Shown: positions 1 to 10,647 of the stretch, in pieces
Layout of the letters: every line of letters starts with the position of its first letter
Numbering within the stretch: the first letter of the stretch is position 1
Assembly (NCBI RefSeq): GCF_027579695.1
Contig: NC_083577.1
Coordinates: 29,855,698 to 29,919,697 of the forward strand
DNA length: 64,000 bases
Reading direction: 5' to 3'
From: Neoarius graeffei
Taxonomy: Eukaryota > Chordata > Actinopteri > Siluriformes > Ariidae
Program-made: the position numbers and the translations under genes
The notes under the pieces: model-generated
The model's database searches: none
What the model saw: the letters and a program-made list of their open reading frames with translations, nothing else
Told to the model about the DNA's origin: nothing

Positions 1-125
1 TTCCGGCTGATGTATAGGACCGGGCGGTCCTCCCCCTCCACCCGCTGGGACAAAACGGCCCCCAGCCCTCTGTCTGACGCATCTGCCTGTAACAAAAAAG
101 AGAGAGAGAAGTCAGGGGAGTGTAA
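1..125 (-). pseudogene. Gmr1-like gypsy copy 1, RNase H fragment
   Basis: On the reverse strand this reads as part of a gypsy RNase H domain, including the run DASDRGLG and the following LSQ..EG..RPVLYIS segment. It matches the RNase H of the forward-strand copy at about 48490-48590. The copy enters from the left window edge, so its 3' LTR lies outside. A Harbinger-type MITE cuts it at 126. The same pol gene resumes at 943. Confidence 0.8.
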
Positions 126-939
126 GGCCCAATCCCAATTCTAATTTCTACCCCTCCTCCTCCCCCTTCCCCTCCCCCTTCCCCTTGGCCCTTCCCCTTG
201 AAACTGAGCTACAAGGGATAGGGCTTGAAATTCAACCCCTACGTATTGGGATAGCCCTTCAACGATCGCATACGTCATCGCGTACCTCCGTCAGCGTTTA
301 CGTTAGCAAAACGCGACCAAATGCGTCATTGGCTGCGACCAGCCGCTACAGTCAGAGCCAGAACCAGAAGTCTCTGCTGGCAGGGTGTGATTTGTTAACT
401 AATACCACTGAATGGGATATCTTTGGCGCTTCGTGCACCACATCCGACAGAATGAGGTGTCAGAACACTCATGTAAACAATAAAAGCGAGAATAACAGAA
501 CAAAACGTACGCAGTCAAGCAACCGAAAACAATACTCACTCCCAAAGCTTTTTAGCAGCAGCTTGGATTTCAGAAATCGCTGCTCATTCTCAGCTCGAAA
601 GCGAATCAAGCGGCGTGTTTCCTCTGGATAACAACTTAAAACACGTAAATAATGGAGAAAATACATTTATGACAATCTTTCGCCGCGGGAACCACCATCT
701 TTCTGAAATCCGCATGAAATCTCGCTGAAATCCGCATAGCATTGTGGGAAATCACTCAAACCCCTTCGTTCGGAGTCAGCTCCAGGGAAATCTCCGTTTG
801 GAGGGGTACAGAAGCCCTACCCCTTCCCCTACCCCTCCGCGTTAACTGGGATTGGGATACCCCTACCCCTTCACGTGAACGCGCAAAATGGAGGGGAAGG
901 GCCAAGGGGTTGGTCCAAGGGGTGAAATGGGATTCGGCC
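126..939. mobile_element. Harbinger-type MITE with TAA target duplication
   Basis: The 814-bp insertion has imperfect terminal inverted repeats: left GGCCCAATCCCAATT, right end reading GGCCGAATCCCATTT on the other strand. The flanks are TAA at 123-125 and TAA at 940-942. The uninterrupted gypsy sequence at 48450-48475 (reverse complement) reads straight through with one TAA, so it acts as the empty site. A 3-bp TAA duplication is typical of PIF/Harbinger. C-rich and G-rich subterminal blocks (CCCCTTCCCC) lie inside each end. The open frames inside look like no transposase, so it is called non-autonomous. Confidence 0.85.
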
Positions 940-942
940 TAA

Positions 943-2177
943 AAGTGGCCCCCCACACAGTGCAGCCTTTACCTCAGAGAAAGCCCGCTGGCACTGCTCC
1001 GTCCACTGGACCGGATCTGGCGCCCCCTTTTTAGTGAGGTCAGTCAGCGGGCTGGTGATGTCCGAATAATTAGGTATAAACCTACGATAGTAGCCAGCCA
1101 GCCCCAGGAACTGTCTCACCCCTTTTTTGGTCTTGGGCCTCAGGCAGGCCGCAATTGCTGCTGTCTTATTAATTTGGGGACGCACCTGCCCGTTGCCCAA
1201 GTGGAAGCCCAGATACCGTACTTCCACCTGCCCAATCGCACACTTCTTCGGGTTGGCAGTGAGTCACACCCACCTCAGCGACCTAAGGACGGCCCTCAGG
1301 TGTTGCAGGTGCCGCTGCCAGTCATTACTATAAATGATGATGTCGTCTAGGTAAGCGGCCACATAGGTGGCGTGGGGCCGGAGGACCCGGTCCATCAGCC
1401 GCTGAAACGTAGCGGGCGCCCCAAACAGCCCAAACAGAAGTGTGATGAACTGGTGTAAACCGAACCGTGTGGAAAAGGCCGTTTTCTCCCGGGATAATGG
1501 AGTTAAGGGGATCTGCCAATATCCCTTCGTCAAATCTAGTGTCGAGTAAAAACGAGCCGTGCCTAGTCGATTGAGCAGCTCATCAATACGAGGCATTGGG
1601 TACGCGTCGAATTTAGACACCGCGTTGACTTTTCTATAGTCCACACAGAACCGGACCGAGCCGTCGGCCTTGGGAACCAAGACCACCGGGCTGCTCCAGT
1701 CACTGTGGGACTCCTCGATGATGCCCATTTCGAGCATGGCCTGAAGTTCTTCCCGAACCACCTTTTTTTTGTGTTCGGGTAATCTATAAGGACGGCTACG
1801 CACTACCACCCCCGGGGGCGTCTGTATGTGGTGTTCTATGAGGTTAGTGCGACCGGGCAGGGGCGAGAACACATCTGAAAACTCGGCCTGCAACTGGGCG
1901 ACCTCCGTGAGTTGGGTCGGGGAGAGGTGGTCTCCACAGGGGACCGGAGAGGTACGTGATGCCAATGTCCCTTTTGAACCTCCGGCCCCAGCTCCGCCCT
2001 CTCCGGAACTACCGACACCAACGCCCCGGGGACCTCCTCGTTCCAGAGTTTCAGCAGATTGATGTGGTAGATCTGTAGGGCCCCCTCCCTGTCCGTTTGC
2101 CTAACCTCATAGTCGAAGTCTCCGACTCGCCGTGTGACCTCAAAGGGTCCTTGCCACTTGGCGATTAATTTGGAGCT
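943..2177 (-). pseudogene. Gmr1-like gypsy copy 1, reverse transcriptase and connection
   Basis: Reverse-strand reading gives a Ty3/gypsy reverse transcriptase. A 233-residue frame (1264-1965) carries RPYRLPEHKK, FCVDYRKVNAVSKFDAYPMP and the catalytic AYLDDIIIYS box. A second frame (871-1227) continues with the thumb/connection (YLGFHLGNGQVRPQINKT, QFLGLAGYYRRFIPNYS). A frameshift near 1264 separates the two. Upstream on its own strand (about 2050-2177) is the end of integrase (KLIAKWQGPFEVT-like, DFDYEVR). The coding order is therefore integrase then RT. It is broken and not expected to be functional. Confidence 0.85.
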
Positions 2178-2547
2178 CGACGGGGAGTCGGCTGTGGGCC
2201 GGACGGGTGCCCGGCCTGAGTCGGGCGGTGGAGGTATGTGGCAGCGGGGGCATGGTCAAGCGCCAGTCTGTGACAGGAGGGTGGAGCCAGGGAAGGTGAG
2301 TGGCAGAATCGCTACACCTGACGATAGTTAACCTGTGTTTTGTGTGTGTTTCCCAGTAACCGCTCCCTATTTAAGGAGGCAGAGAGAGAGCAGAGGGAGC
2401 GCAACCCAGGAGCAGATGCCGAGTGTGTGTGTGTATTTAGGCTTACGCTGCTCAGACTGAAAAGTTGGCAAAATAAAGAAGCCTTCTCTGCATCTAAACG
2501 TTGTCCTGCCGTCCTCTGTGCTCCACCCACATGTTATTCGCGCTACA
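2178..2547 (+). mobile_element. Inverted Gmr1-like 3' end: polypurine tract plus LTR
   Basis: This block lies in the opposite orientation to the gypsy copy around it. It holds the last internal bases (GCCCGGCCTGAGTCGGGCGG), a purine tract, and an LTR of 311 bp at 2237-2547, beginning TGTGGCAG and ending CGCGCTACA. It closely matches the LTRs at 6367-6685, 44282-44594 and 48908-49219. On both sides the surrounding integrase runs on the reverse strand. About 240 bp of integrase present in the copy at 46985-47225 is missing here. Confidence 0.85.
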
Positions 2548-3238
2548 CGCCCATATAATAATTCAAACGGGGAGAACCCCGTGGAGGCTTGGGGAACCTC
2601 TCGCACTGCAAACAACAAGGGTTCGAGCCACTTATCCCAGTTACGTGTGTCCTCACTTACGAATTTTTTGATAATATTCTTGAGGGTGCGATTGAACCGT
2701 TCAACTAAACCGTCCGTCTGTGGGTGATAAACGCTGGTGCGGATCGGCTTAATACCCAGTAGCCCATACAGTTCGCTCAGTGTTCGTGACATAAACGAGG
2801 TGCCTTGGTCAGTCAGAATCTCTTTCGGGATTCCAACCCGGGAGATGACGTGGAAGAGGGCCTCTGCAATACTGCGTGCTGAGATATTGCAAAGAGGCAC
2901 CGCTTCCGGGTATCGCGTTGCATAGTCCACCAGAACCAATATAAAGCGGTACCCTCGTGTTGACCGATCTAATGGCCCGACGAGATCCATCCCAATTCTT
3001 TCGAACGGGGTCTCGTTTAATGGTAGGGGGCGCAAGGGCGCTTTTGGAATGGCCACTGGATTTACTAACTGGCATTCGCGGCACGCCATACACCACTTAC
3101 GGAAGTCGCCGCGAATCCCCGGCCAATAGAATCGGGCCATTATCCGGGCGAGTGTCTTATCCTGCCCGAGGTGTCCAGCCATGGGATTAAAATGAGCCGC
3201 CTGGAATACCAATTCCCGGCGGCTCTTTGGAATTAACC
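2548..3238 (-). pseudogene. Gmr1-like gypsy copy 1, integrase core
   Basis: The reverse-strand frame starting at 3212 gives a retroviral-type integrase. It shows a zinc-binding segment (HLGQDKTLARIMARFYW ... CMACRECQ), then DLVGPLDRST with the first catalytic Asp, ILTDQGTSF with the second, and GLVERFNRTLKN with the Glu. This is the D,D(35)E arrangement of Ty3/gypsy integrases. The frame stays open over the core, better than in the other two copies. It ends at 2548 where the inverted LTR block begins; its 5' neighbour is cut by the insertion starting near 3239. Confidence 0.88.
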
Positions 3239-4650
3239 CTTTGGAGTCAAAGGCCTTTCAGAGACTTTTGGCCCTTTTCCACTACCCTTTCTCAGCTCAC
3301 TTCAGCTCGCTTCAGCTCACTTCAGCCCGACACGGCTCGCGTTTCGACTACCAAAAAACAGCACGACTCAGCTTGCTTCAGCCCTGTTTAGCCCCTAAAA
3401 CTCGCACCGTTTTGGAGTGGGGCTGAAGCGAGCCAAAGCGAGCCGAGTGAGGTTGGGGGCGTGAGCAGACACTTCCCTGTGCACTGATTGGTGAGGAGGA
3501 GTGTCCTCACATGCCCCCACACGCCCCGCGAGCACGCTGGGATCTGTAAACACCGTAAACCCGGAAGAAGAAGAATTCCGAATTACGAGAATTTCTGAAG
3601 CCTTATGCGCCTCGCCTCATCTATACGCTCTTGCCAGTATCTGTTGGCATTGTCGGTGACAACAAGCCACAGAACCAAGACCAGCAACACTAACGACTCC
3701 ATGTCCTCCATGTTTATTGTTTACTATCCGGGTCGTGAGACTACCACTTAAAAGCTCACTGATGTCACTGTTTGCGCTGCTTAACGACATCACGTGACGT
3801 CCACCCACTTTCGCTAACTCCACCCAATGTGTCCACCCACTTCCATCCAGCAGGGTTCAGCGCGGTTGTAGTCGAAATGCAACTCCAATAGCCTCACTCA
3901 GCTCGACTCAGCACGGCACAGCTCAGCCCGACTCAGCCGCGTTTGTAGTGGAAAAGCGGCATTTGAGGCTGTTTGCAACACCCTGACATTTTCAAGTATT
4001 TCAACTAACTTTAAACATCTATGCAAAAGTGGCACATATGGTTGTATTCTGAAAAGCCTAACAAAAAATAATATGAAAGTAAAGTGAATGTAATACAAAC
4101 ATGTTTTATTTAAATTGAGTGTAAACAAAAAACAGGTTTTAGAGGTCTTCAAACAGTGCAAGAAAACACACAATAAATATATCTAGCCAAGACTTTTGAA
4201 GTTTGAACCTTGTAAACAAAAGTGTTGGCTGCATAAAAGTAAAAATAGCATTTAGAAATGTTTTGTTGTTTCCATACAAAATGTAAAAAAGTAATTGTAT
4301 GTCAAGCCAGTGTCTCTGTTAGTCGAATACTAATTAGATGGGCGTGCTCTCACCTCTGAATAGCCACTCAAGCACTGGGTACAAGCACCGGGTACTTTAC
4401 ATGTGAATAGCGATAGGTGTGGCCTCGGGGGCTGCTGCAGTCAGACAGTACAGAAAATCCAAAGATTTCTTTTCACTCTCTTTAAAAAGGGCCAACTATA
4501 TAATTTATTTCATATATATATATATATATATATTTGAAAACTAGAAGTTTCAAGGTTTTTAATGGTGTCACTTATATGTTTGAATGACAAAAACTCACAG
4601 GGTTACAGATGTGTTTTTGGAGAAGTGTCAAATTGCCCACCGGCGGGCAC
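3239..4650. mobile_element. Insertion in gypsy copy 1, containing a TIR MITE
   Basis: About 1.4 kb interrupts the gypsy coding sequence. Its inner part, about 3270-3957, is a MITE: the left end reads CTTTTCCACTACC, and the right end gives CTTTTCCACTACAAAC on the other strand. Just inside each end are repeated CAGCTCACTTCAGCTCGC-like blocks. The rest (3958-4650) is A+T-rich, with a TA microsatellite at 4513-4533 and no gene I can recognise. I could not fix the outer target duplication or class. Confidence 0.55.
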
Positions 4651-5445
4651 TTTGACTCCGGAGGGTTCAACTGGGTGACTCGCTCTTTCGTCTGAGTGTC
4701 CTGCGTCACTCGGTATAACCTATCCTTCAAAATGGAAAAATAGGGGAAGGACGGGGTGGCGTTCGGCTGGAGCGTTTGACCATCGATTACTCTCACTTGG
4801 TCAAACGCGTGTCACAGAGTCTCGTCTCGCGATTGTTCCAGTGGGAAATCCGCGAGGGATTCCCCAATAGAAAGAGGAGGGGCCGACGGCTCCTCACTCT
4901 GTTGCGGAGATGACGTAGACGGCTCTGCGACCGCAGCTCCAGCCAAAGCGACACCGGGACCCTCCCCTGTCAGCCGGCAGGACCCACTCTTTACTAGGCA
5001 TGCCATTAAACCCCGAAATCCCGACCAATCAGTCCCCAAGATCAAAGAGTGGGTAAGGCGAGGATTAACCGCCGCCTTCACTATCGATTTTTCCCTTCTG
5101 AAATGTATGTGGACCGACACCAACGGGTAGCTGTGAATATCCCTGTGCACACACAACACCTTCACCCCCTGTGCTCCCCCCAATGCCTCGTCTTGCACCA
5201 GGCTTTGGCGGATCGAGGTCTGATTGCAACCCGAATCCACCAACGCCTGATATGTAGCCCCTTGTACACTTACCGGTATGCGATACGCTCCGGCACGATC
5301 GAGGGCAGCTTCTGGCGCGTCGGGGATCCACACCACCGCCCCCACCTCCATCGCTGCACACTGTTGCTGCAGGTGGCCCGGTTCCCCGCAGCGCCAGTAA
5401 ACCGGCCCGGGCCTTCCCTCTGCAGCTGTGTTCTGGGGCTCACTC
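4651..5445 (-). pseudogene. Gmr1-like gypsy copy 1, zinc knuckle and protease
   Basis: The reverse-strand frame 4812-5807 encodes a CCHC zinc knuckle, CWRCGEPGHLQQQC (C-x2-C-x4-H-x4-C). An aspartic-protease segment with ALVDSGCNQTSI follows, then LILGTDW, the second signature region of such proteases. The order knuckle, protease, then integrase further along the strand matches the copy at 45470-46580. The part at 4651-4796 (RVIDGQTLQPNATPSFPYFS) leads into integrase but is cut by the insertion at 3239-4650. Confidence 0.8.
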
Positions 5446-6333
5446 ACCTGAGGGGGGGGAGAGACAGACACAGAAGGGAGAAACGGGAGGGCACCACGGG
5501 TGCAGCGGGCCGGCTGGGGTGGAGCCGGCCCCCGCCTCCGTGGTGGGGGAATGGGGCGAGGACGGGACACGGGAGGAGGGGGGGAGGAAGAGAAAGAGAA
5601 GAGGAGAGAGAAGACGATGTCGTCAGTTGTCCTGCCGCCGGAACAGCCGCCAGATGATCCTCCGCCAGTCCTACGGCCTGATCCAGCGACGCCAGGCGGT
5701 GGCACTGGACCCACTCCGCGGTTCCGGCTGGTAAGCGGGCGATGAACTGTTCCAGCGCCACCTGGTCGATGATTCCCTCGGCGTCGCGATCTTCGGCCCT
5801 CAGTCACCGCCAGCAGGCGTCCCGGAGCTGCTGGCCGAACGCGAACGGGCTGCCGACTTCCACCATCCGCAGTGCGCGGAAGCGCTGGCGCTGCTGCTCC
5901 GGCGTGCGCACTACACGCTGGAGGACGGCCCGGCGAAGGTCGGCGTAGGCCAGCCGGTGGTCGGCGGGGAGCTGTAGTGCGGCCAGCTGCGCCTCTCCCG
6001 TCAGGAGGGGGAGGAGGCGCGCCGCTCCATCGGCCACCCCGAGGCTTCGGCGACCTGCTCGAACAAGGTGATGAAAGCCTCGGGGTCGTCCTGCGGGCCC
6101 ATCTTGGTCAAGGTGAGGGGAGACGGGCCCGTGGCTGGGGCACTGGTGGACCCTGCCGACGCGAGGAGACGCCGGAACGCCTCTCGATCTTCCTGCTGGG
6201 CCAGCACCAGGGCTTCGAAGCGGCGGTCCTGCTCCTTTCGGAGCGTGACGAGTGCCTGGTGCTGGCTCTGCTGAGCCGTGGCGAGGGCGTGGACCAAGTC
6301 CGCGAACGGGGAGGATTCCACGGGGCTGCAGGA
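5446..6333 (-). pseudogene. Gmr1-like gypsy copy 1, gag with SCAN-like segment
   Basis: The reverse-strand gag starts with MESSPFADLVHALATAQQSQ, a glutamine-rich coiled stretch, and runs to about 6010. It then shifts frame into AARLLPLLTGEAQLAALQLP. A later frame gives IIDQVALEQFIARLPAGTAE followed by WVQCHRLASLDQAVGLAEDH. This LEQF..LP...WV...A..L.ED pattern resembles a SCAN domain, which is known to be related to the capsid C-terminus of Gmr1-like elements. A proline-rich spacer follows. Frameshifts make this a pseudogene. Confidence 0.75.
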
Positions 6334-6348
6334 CTGGTGCTCCACCGT

Positions 6349-6366
6349 CCCGGGTTTTGGCACCAC
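6349..6366 (-). promoter_or_regulatory. Primer-binding site of gypsy copy 1
   Basis: Immediately after the 5' LTR (reverse strand) comes TGGTGCCAAAACCCGGGA, starting TGG as tRNA-primed elements do. The matching position in the forward copy, just after 44594, reads TGGTGCCGGAACCCGGGA. I cannot name the tRNA with certainty. Confidence 0.6.
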
Positions 6367-6685
6367 TGTAGCGCGGATAATGTGTGGGTGGAGCACAGAG
6401 GACGGCAGGACAACGTTTGGAGGTAGAGAAGGCTTATTTATTTTTCCAACTTTTCAGTCGAAGCAGCGTAAGCACACACACACCCATACACACACACTCT
6501 GCCTCCAATCCCGGGTCGCGCTCCTTCTGCTCTCTCTCAGCCTCCTTAAATAGGGAGCGGTTTACTAGGAAAACACACACAAAACACAGGTTAATTACCG
6601 TCAGGTGTAGCGATTCTGACACTCACCTTCCCTGGCTCCACCCTCCTGTCACAGACCGGCGCTTGACCACGCTCCCACTGCCACA
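6367..6685 (-). mobile_element. 5' LTR of Gmr1-like gypsy copy 1
   Basis: The 319-bp LTR reads TGTGGCAGTGGGAGC at its start and ends CGCGCTACA on the reverse strand. It contains a TATA-like CTATTTAAGGAGG box and an AATAAA signal, as in the other LTR copies. It sits directly beside TRIM 3' flank sequence at 6686, so the element inserted into a TRIM module flank. The matching 3' LTR is outside the window. Confidence 0.85.
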
Positions 6686-7569
6686 ATGAACAAATAAATA
6701 TATCTGTAATCTGTGTAATGTTTATTACCAACAGTTAAACTGTTTGTGACATGGACAGTTATATGTTTGTACAGATGTGTGCAGTGGTGGTTGTTATTTA
6801 CATGATTAGTATCAGGGATGTGTTCAGTTTAATGTCTGTGTAAGTGATCACTGAGAGGATGTGGAAGAGAGAGAGGCAGGTGAGAGAGTCAGTCATTAAA
6901 GGTGTTAAAAGCAACAATTTTCTCAATGTTCTCTATCGTCATTTAACCGCAAGTTATATTTAACCTTTGTGTGGTGTTCATAATTTTGTTACTCAGCCAG
7001 TGTTCGTGGGTCTGGGGGACCCGCTGCATTTTGGTGTTTTAAATTCAACACAATCAAACAACTTTACTTAACAGATGTTTACTTCACCACAATTACAAGC
7101 AATATAAACAGCATATATGGTTAATATTTGCCCTTTACCTTTGTTAGATTACATTTATTTTTTAAAAAGTGCGACTCATTTTTTGTTTGTTTTTTAATAC
7201 ACTTGTTTTTGTGCAGTGTATGGTCATCGAAAATGTGTTCTGATATATGTTCTTCACAGAAAATGAGCCAAGGCCACAGAGTCTGAAAAAATAATTAATC
7301 GTATCATTATTCCTTTGATAAAAATGAAAACGGCTACCACAGACCCAAACACCATACAAGGGTTAACTCTCATCCATTATCCCTGGCTGCTGTATCATGT
7401 GGGTCAAAACATGACAAGATCTGTCTCGTCTCCTTTGACTGAAAACACAAACTCCAACTTCCGTGATTTTCAAAAGTACCGACCACATCACATTCACAAT
7501 CACTCGATTTCAATTAATCACTGTGAAATCTCACACTTGGTCTTTACTAGGGACGTTAGTGAGCTGCTT
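6686..7569. repeat. TRIM module 3' flank, copy 0 (interrupted)
   Basis: AACAAATAAATATATCTGTA, the AGAGGATGTGGAAGAGAGAG tract and CTCTCATCCATTATCCCTGG recur downstream of TRIM A (19785-20110), downstream of TRIM B (36500-36810), and partly at 49473-49500. This shows a further TRIM module once lay to the left. A piggyBac MITE at 6964-7362 interrupts it. No coding sequence is seen. Confidence 0.8.
6964..7362. mobile_element. piggyBac-type MITE, TTAA target duplication
   Basis: The 399-bp insertion has TTAA at 6960-6963 and at 7363-7366. Its ends are CCTTTGTGTGGTGTT (left) and CCCTTGTATGGTGTT (right, read inward). The homologous flanks near 20038-20050 and 36768-36780 lack it and carry a single TTAA. 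TTAA duplication is diagnostic of piggyBac transposition. It carries no transposase. A second copy, split by a gypsy element, is at 44223-44281 and 49220-49468. Confidence 0.9.
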
Positions 7570-7574
7570 ATTCT

Positions 7575-7815
7575 GTGTTGAACCAGCGAGTGGCCTCGTG
7601 GTTAGCGTGTCCCCCTCTCGATCAGGAGATCGCGAGTTCTACTCGTGGTTGGGTCATACCAAAGACCATCATAAAAATGGTACCTGCTACCACCTGGCAA
7701 GGCACGCTGCAATACAGATGTGAGTGGGGAGTCAAACTCTCGTGGTTACCAGAGGACCAGCCCCCCACTCTAACACTAGCCATGTAAACGGAGATCGGCA
7801 CCGCCCTATGCGCCA
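7575..7815 (+). repeat. tRNA-headed SINE, family 1
   Basis: The head reads like a tRNA: a box-A-like TGGTTAGCGTGTCC and a box-B-like GAGTTCTACTC. A unique body follows with GTGAGTGGGGAGTCAAACTC and ends near GGCACCGCCCTATGCGCC. This is a SINE layout, not a working tRNA: the arms do not pair fully and no terminal structure follows. Assignment to a named family would need a repeat library. Confidence 0.6.
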
Positions 7816-7929
7816 CTTGGTGTGTTTGATATCCTGGTTTGTTATCATTATCGAGTCTCTCCCTGTATATTTGCTCATCACCTGCACTGTGCCTGCTCGA
7901 TGTGTTTTAAGTTCACTTTGTCCTGACAG

Positions 7930-8297
7930 GGCAGCACAGTGGTGGAGTGGTTAGCACTGTCGCTTCACAGCAAGACGGTCCTGGGTTCAAGCCCAGCGGC
8001 TGACAAGGGCCTTTCTGTATGGAGTTTGCATGCTCTCCCCATGTTCGCGTGGGTTTGCTCCAGGTGGTCTGGTTTCCCCCACAGTCCAAAGACATGCAGG
8101 TGAGGTTAATTGGTGGCTCTAAATTGAACGTGAGTGTGAATGGTTGTTTGTCTTGATGTGTCAGCCCTGCGATGACCTGGCGACTTGTCCAGGGTGTACC
8201 CCGCCTCTCACCCATAGTCAGCTGGGATAGGCTCCAGCTTGCCTGCGACCCTGTAGAACAGGATAAATCGGCTAGAGATAATGAGATGAGATGAGAA
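7930..8297 (+). repeat. tRNA-headed SINE, family 2, near full length
   Basis: It starts GGGCAGCACAGTGGTGGAGTG, has box A (GTGGTTAGCACTGTCGC) and box B (GGTTCAAGCC, 7984-7993), then a body with CCACAGTCCAAAGACATGCA and CCAGGGTGTACCCCGCC, and ends in a GAGAT-type simple tail. Other copies lie at 12273-12615, 34160-34430, 20871-21799 (reverse, interrupted) and 57155-57272 (tail only). Confidence 0.85.
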
Positions 8298-8861
8298 AGT
8301 GTTTTAATAAAACTAAACATTTTAACCCAACCTGTATATCCAGAACTGTGCACAAGGCTTTTTTCCCCACACCTTTAATCTGGATTATATTTGATGTGTA
8401 ATTACACATACGAGTGACAAGTGTCATTTTCAGTTTTAATTTTCCAGCAGTTTCTTCGAGATCCAGACTTGTGTGTGTTGTGTAAAAACAAATCATATAT
8501 AAAATTGTAGTTTGACTTCTCACACACATCTGGACCTTTATCTAATGTTTCATTCGTTCAATATTAGTGTATTTTATGATTATTTTTTGGAATTTGTTCT
8601 TTGGAGGAGGTGGCATTATACTGTGTGCTTATGTCACATGCGATGGAAAAAAAAAAAGGTCTCCTGTCTCTGCTCTCCTTGTTTCCTCTGAGTGAGAATT
8701 GATACATCCATAAAGATTTTATTTTATGGAAGGATGATGGATGCAGGAGCAAGAAATTAAGAAGGCATCAAGTCGAGTAGTGAGACGCTTCTTATATCTT
8801 GATCCATAAAGCTTATTAAGGCACAGTATTCCAAAGTTTTTCTCAGAAGCCATTGCATGTA
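8298..8861. other. A+T-rich spacer with no recognised gene
   Basis: The only features are short homopolymer runs (A-tract near 8646-8657) and an A+T-rich composition. No open frame resembles a known protein. It separates the SINE from the Tc1 remnant upstream of TRIM A. Confidence 0.5.
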
Positions 8862-9440
8862 CAGTGCCCTTCACAATTATTGGCACCCCTTGTAAAGATG
8901 AGTGAAAAGGGTTAGAAAAAAATCCACCTTTTCGTGACGTCGCTTCATCTCACGCTGAAAAAATGAGCAAAAATCCAACTTTAATTGAACTAAATTTATT
9001 CAGAGAAAAACAAATGACATATCAAGAAATAATTATTTTCAACAAAATAAATATGTTCCACAATTATTGGCACCCCTGGAAAGTATAGCGAACACAGTGT
9101 AACTGAAGCATGTTTCCCATTTAAATTGTCAATTTTTTAGTTGATTGGAGTGTCAGAACTTTCAAGCTGTAATCCATGATTTCCTGAGTCTGTTACGTGA
9201 CAACAGTTTTTCGAAGTACTCCTGAGCCCATGTGGCTGTATTTGTCATATTAGCATGACAGTTTCCCAGGCCGTGGCGCCTGAAGGCTCGAAGGTCATGC
9301 ACATTCAACAGTGATTTCCGACCTTTATGCACTGTGATATCTCCAAATTCCCTAAAACTTTTCAAAATGTTATGTACTGTCGTTTTTGAAAGAGCTAAAT
9401 TCTCTGTAATCTTGCATTGAGAATTTTTTTTTAATAACTA
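8862..9440 (-). pseudogene. Tc1-type transposon remnant, transposase N-terminus
   Basis: It starts at a TA (8860-8861) with the terminal repeat CAGTGCCCTTCACAATTATT. On the reverse strand the reading ENLALSKTTVHNILKSF, then GRKSLLNVHDLRAFRRHGL and ATWAQEYFEKLLSRN, resembles the paired helix-turn-helix DNA-binding region of Tc1 transposases. The catalytic DDE part is absent. The same remnant lies upstream of TRIM B at 29864-30400, so it predates the TRIM duplication. Confidence 0.75.
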
Positions 9441-9890
9441 GCAATTCTCTCACAAATTTTGGCACAAAGAGTGAGCCACAACCCATCCTTGCTTGCAAAG
9501 ACTGAGCTTTTGGTGCTGCTCCTTTTATACCCAATTGTGTTACCCATTAAGCTCCTTATCGTGAAATCTTCCAAAATGGTGTTACTTGAATATCCTATAA
9601 ACTTTTCAGTCTTATTTTGCCTCCATCCCAACTTTTTTTTAATGTGTTGCAGGCATCAAATTCAAACTTCATTTATATTTACAAAATACAATTAAGTTGG
9701 TCAGTAAAACTATTAAAAATCTTTTCTTTGTGCTTTTGTCAGTTAAATAAAGATGCACGTGGATTAACAAGTCACAGATTTTTCTTTTTATTGCATTTTG
9801 GAAAATATCCCTACTTTTCTGGAAATGAGATTTGTATTTTTTTTAAAAATGTGAAAAATGTTACAACTGACCCCCTTCTATAAAACGGTT
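9441..9890. repeat. Fish DNA-transposon remnant upstream of TRIM A
   Basis: The sequence contains CCATCCCAACTTTTTTTTAA, TGTTGCAGGCATCAAATTCA and a TCAGTTAAATAAAGATGCAC segment, all repeated upstream of TRIM B (31500-31790). It resembles the end of a common fish cut-and-paste element, but no transposase is readable and I leave the superfamily open. Confidence 0.5.
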
Positions 9891-10647
9891 AATGCAACAA
9901 AATATCAGACAATATTATACAAATATGATGAATATCATTTGCCATTCAATATTGGTAAATGGTTTCCATTTATGATCATCAACATCTTGCATCAGTTGTA
10001 GCACTACAGGATTTGCATCAACTGTGTTATGTAGAGTAAATATTATTAAAAACTATAAACTCACTCAGTACAGTATGTGACTATTTGCCATTGCACTGTT
10101 TCCTGTGGGTGTCTTTCTTATTCAGGTCTGAGGATAAGGTGCAGTATCATTTGCTGTTTATAAGAGCTTATAACTCTTCTGACTGAGATGCAGTTCATCC
10201 CACTGATGATTAGAGCATTCTGGGTCTTGTGTCCGAAACTGCAAGATCAACTTTAAATGATTCCAGAAGTGAAACATTATTTTCAGTTCAGAAGAGTGAA
10301 ATTCATCACTGGATAAATTTGCACCAAAATTACAGTTAATTCTCAGTGCTTAAACATAAGTAAGTGCCGTGTGCTGTTTCTGATGTAACTGAGGAGTGTA
10401 ACAGGTCATAATGTGTCTCTCGAAAACTCCTCCTATTAAGGAAGTGCCAAGTCTGACATGACCAAAGTCCTTCATTAACAGCCTGCAGTGTTCTGCTCTG
10501 GTGAGTTGAGATTTATTCTCAGTTTATGGAGAAATCTGTGTCTCATTTTCAGCACAGTGAAAGGAAGTGATGATTAACTGAACCTACAAAGTCATCTATT
10601 TAGCTTTAAAGAAACCTGAAATCAGGGTGTGATTACTTTTCACAGAA
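9891..10647 (+). promoter_or_regulatory. TRIM A upstream region
   Basis: This 0.75-kb stretch is almost the same as 31790-32545 before TRIM B, including CTCTCGAAAACTCCTCCTAT and CCTGCAGTGTTCTGCTCTGG. The likely promoter and any 5' non-coding exon lie here, because GTGAGTTGAG at 10501-10510 looks like a splice donor (CTGGTGAGT). No transcript evidence is available. Confidence 0.5.

Noticed and set aside
185-631. 148-residue forward frame inside the Harbinger-type MITE
   Set aside because: It has no transposase motif, low-complexity composition, and an overlapping frame on the other strand. The element is non-autonomous.
5049-5745. Forward-strand frames of up to 202 residues over gypsy gag and protease
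   Set aside because: They lie opposite recognisable reverse-strand zinc-knuckle, protease and gag sequence and have no motifs of their own.
7575-7660. Possible tRNA gene
   Set aside because: Box A and box B are visible, but the arms pair poorly and a SINE body follows directly. Treated as a SINE head. The same applies to 7930, 12273 and 34160.
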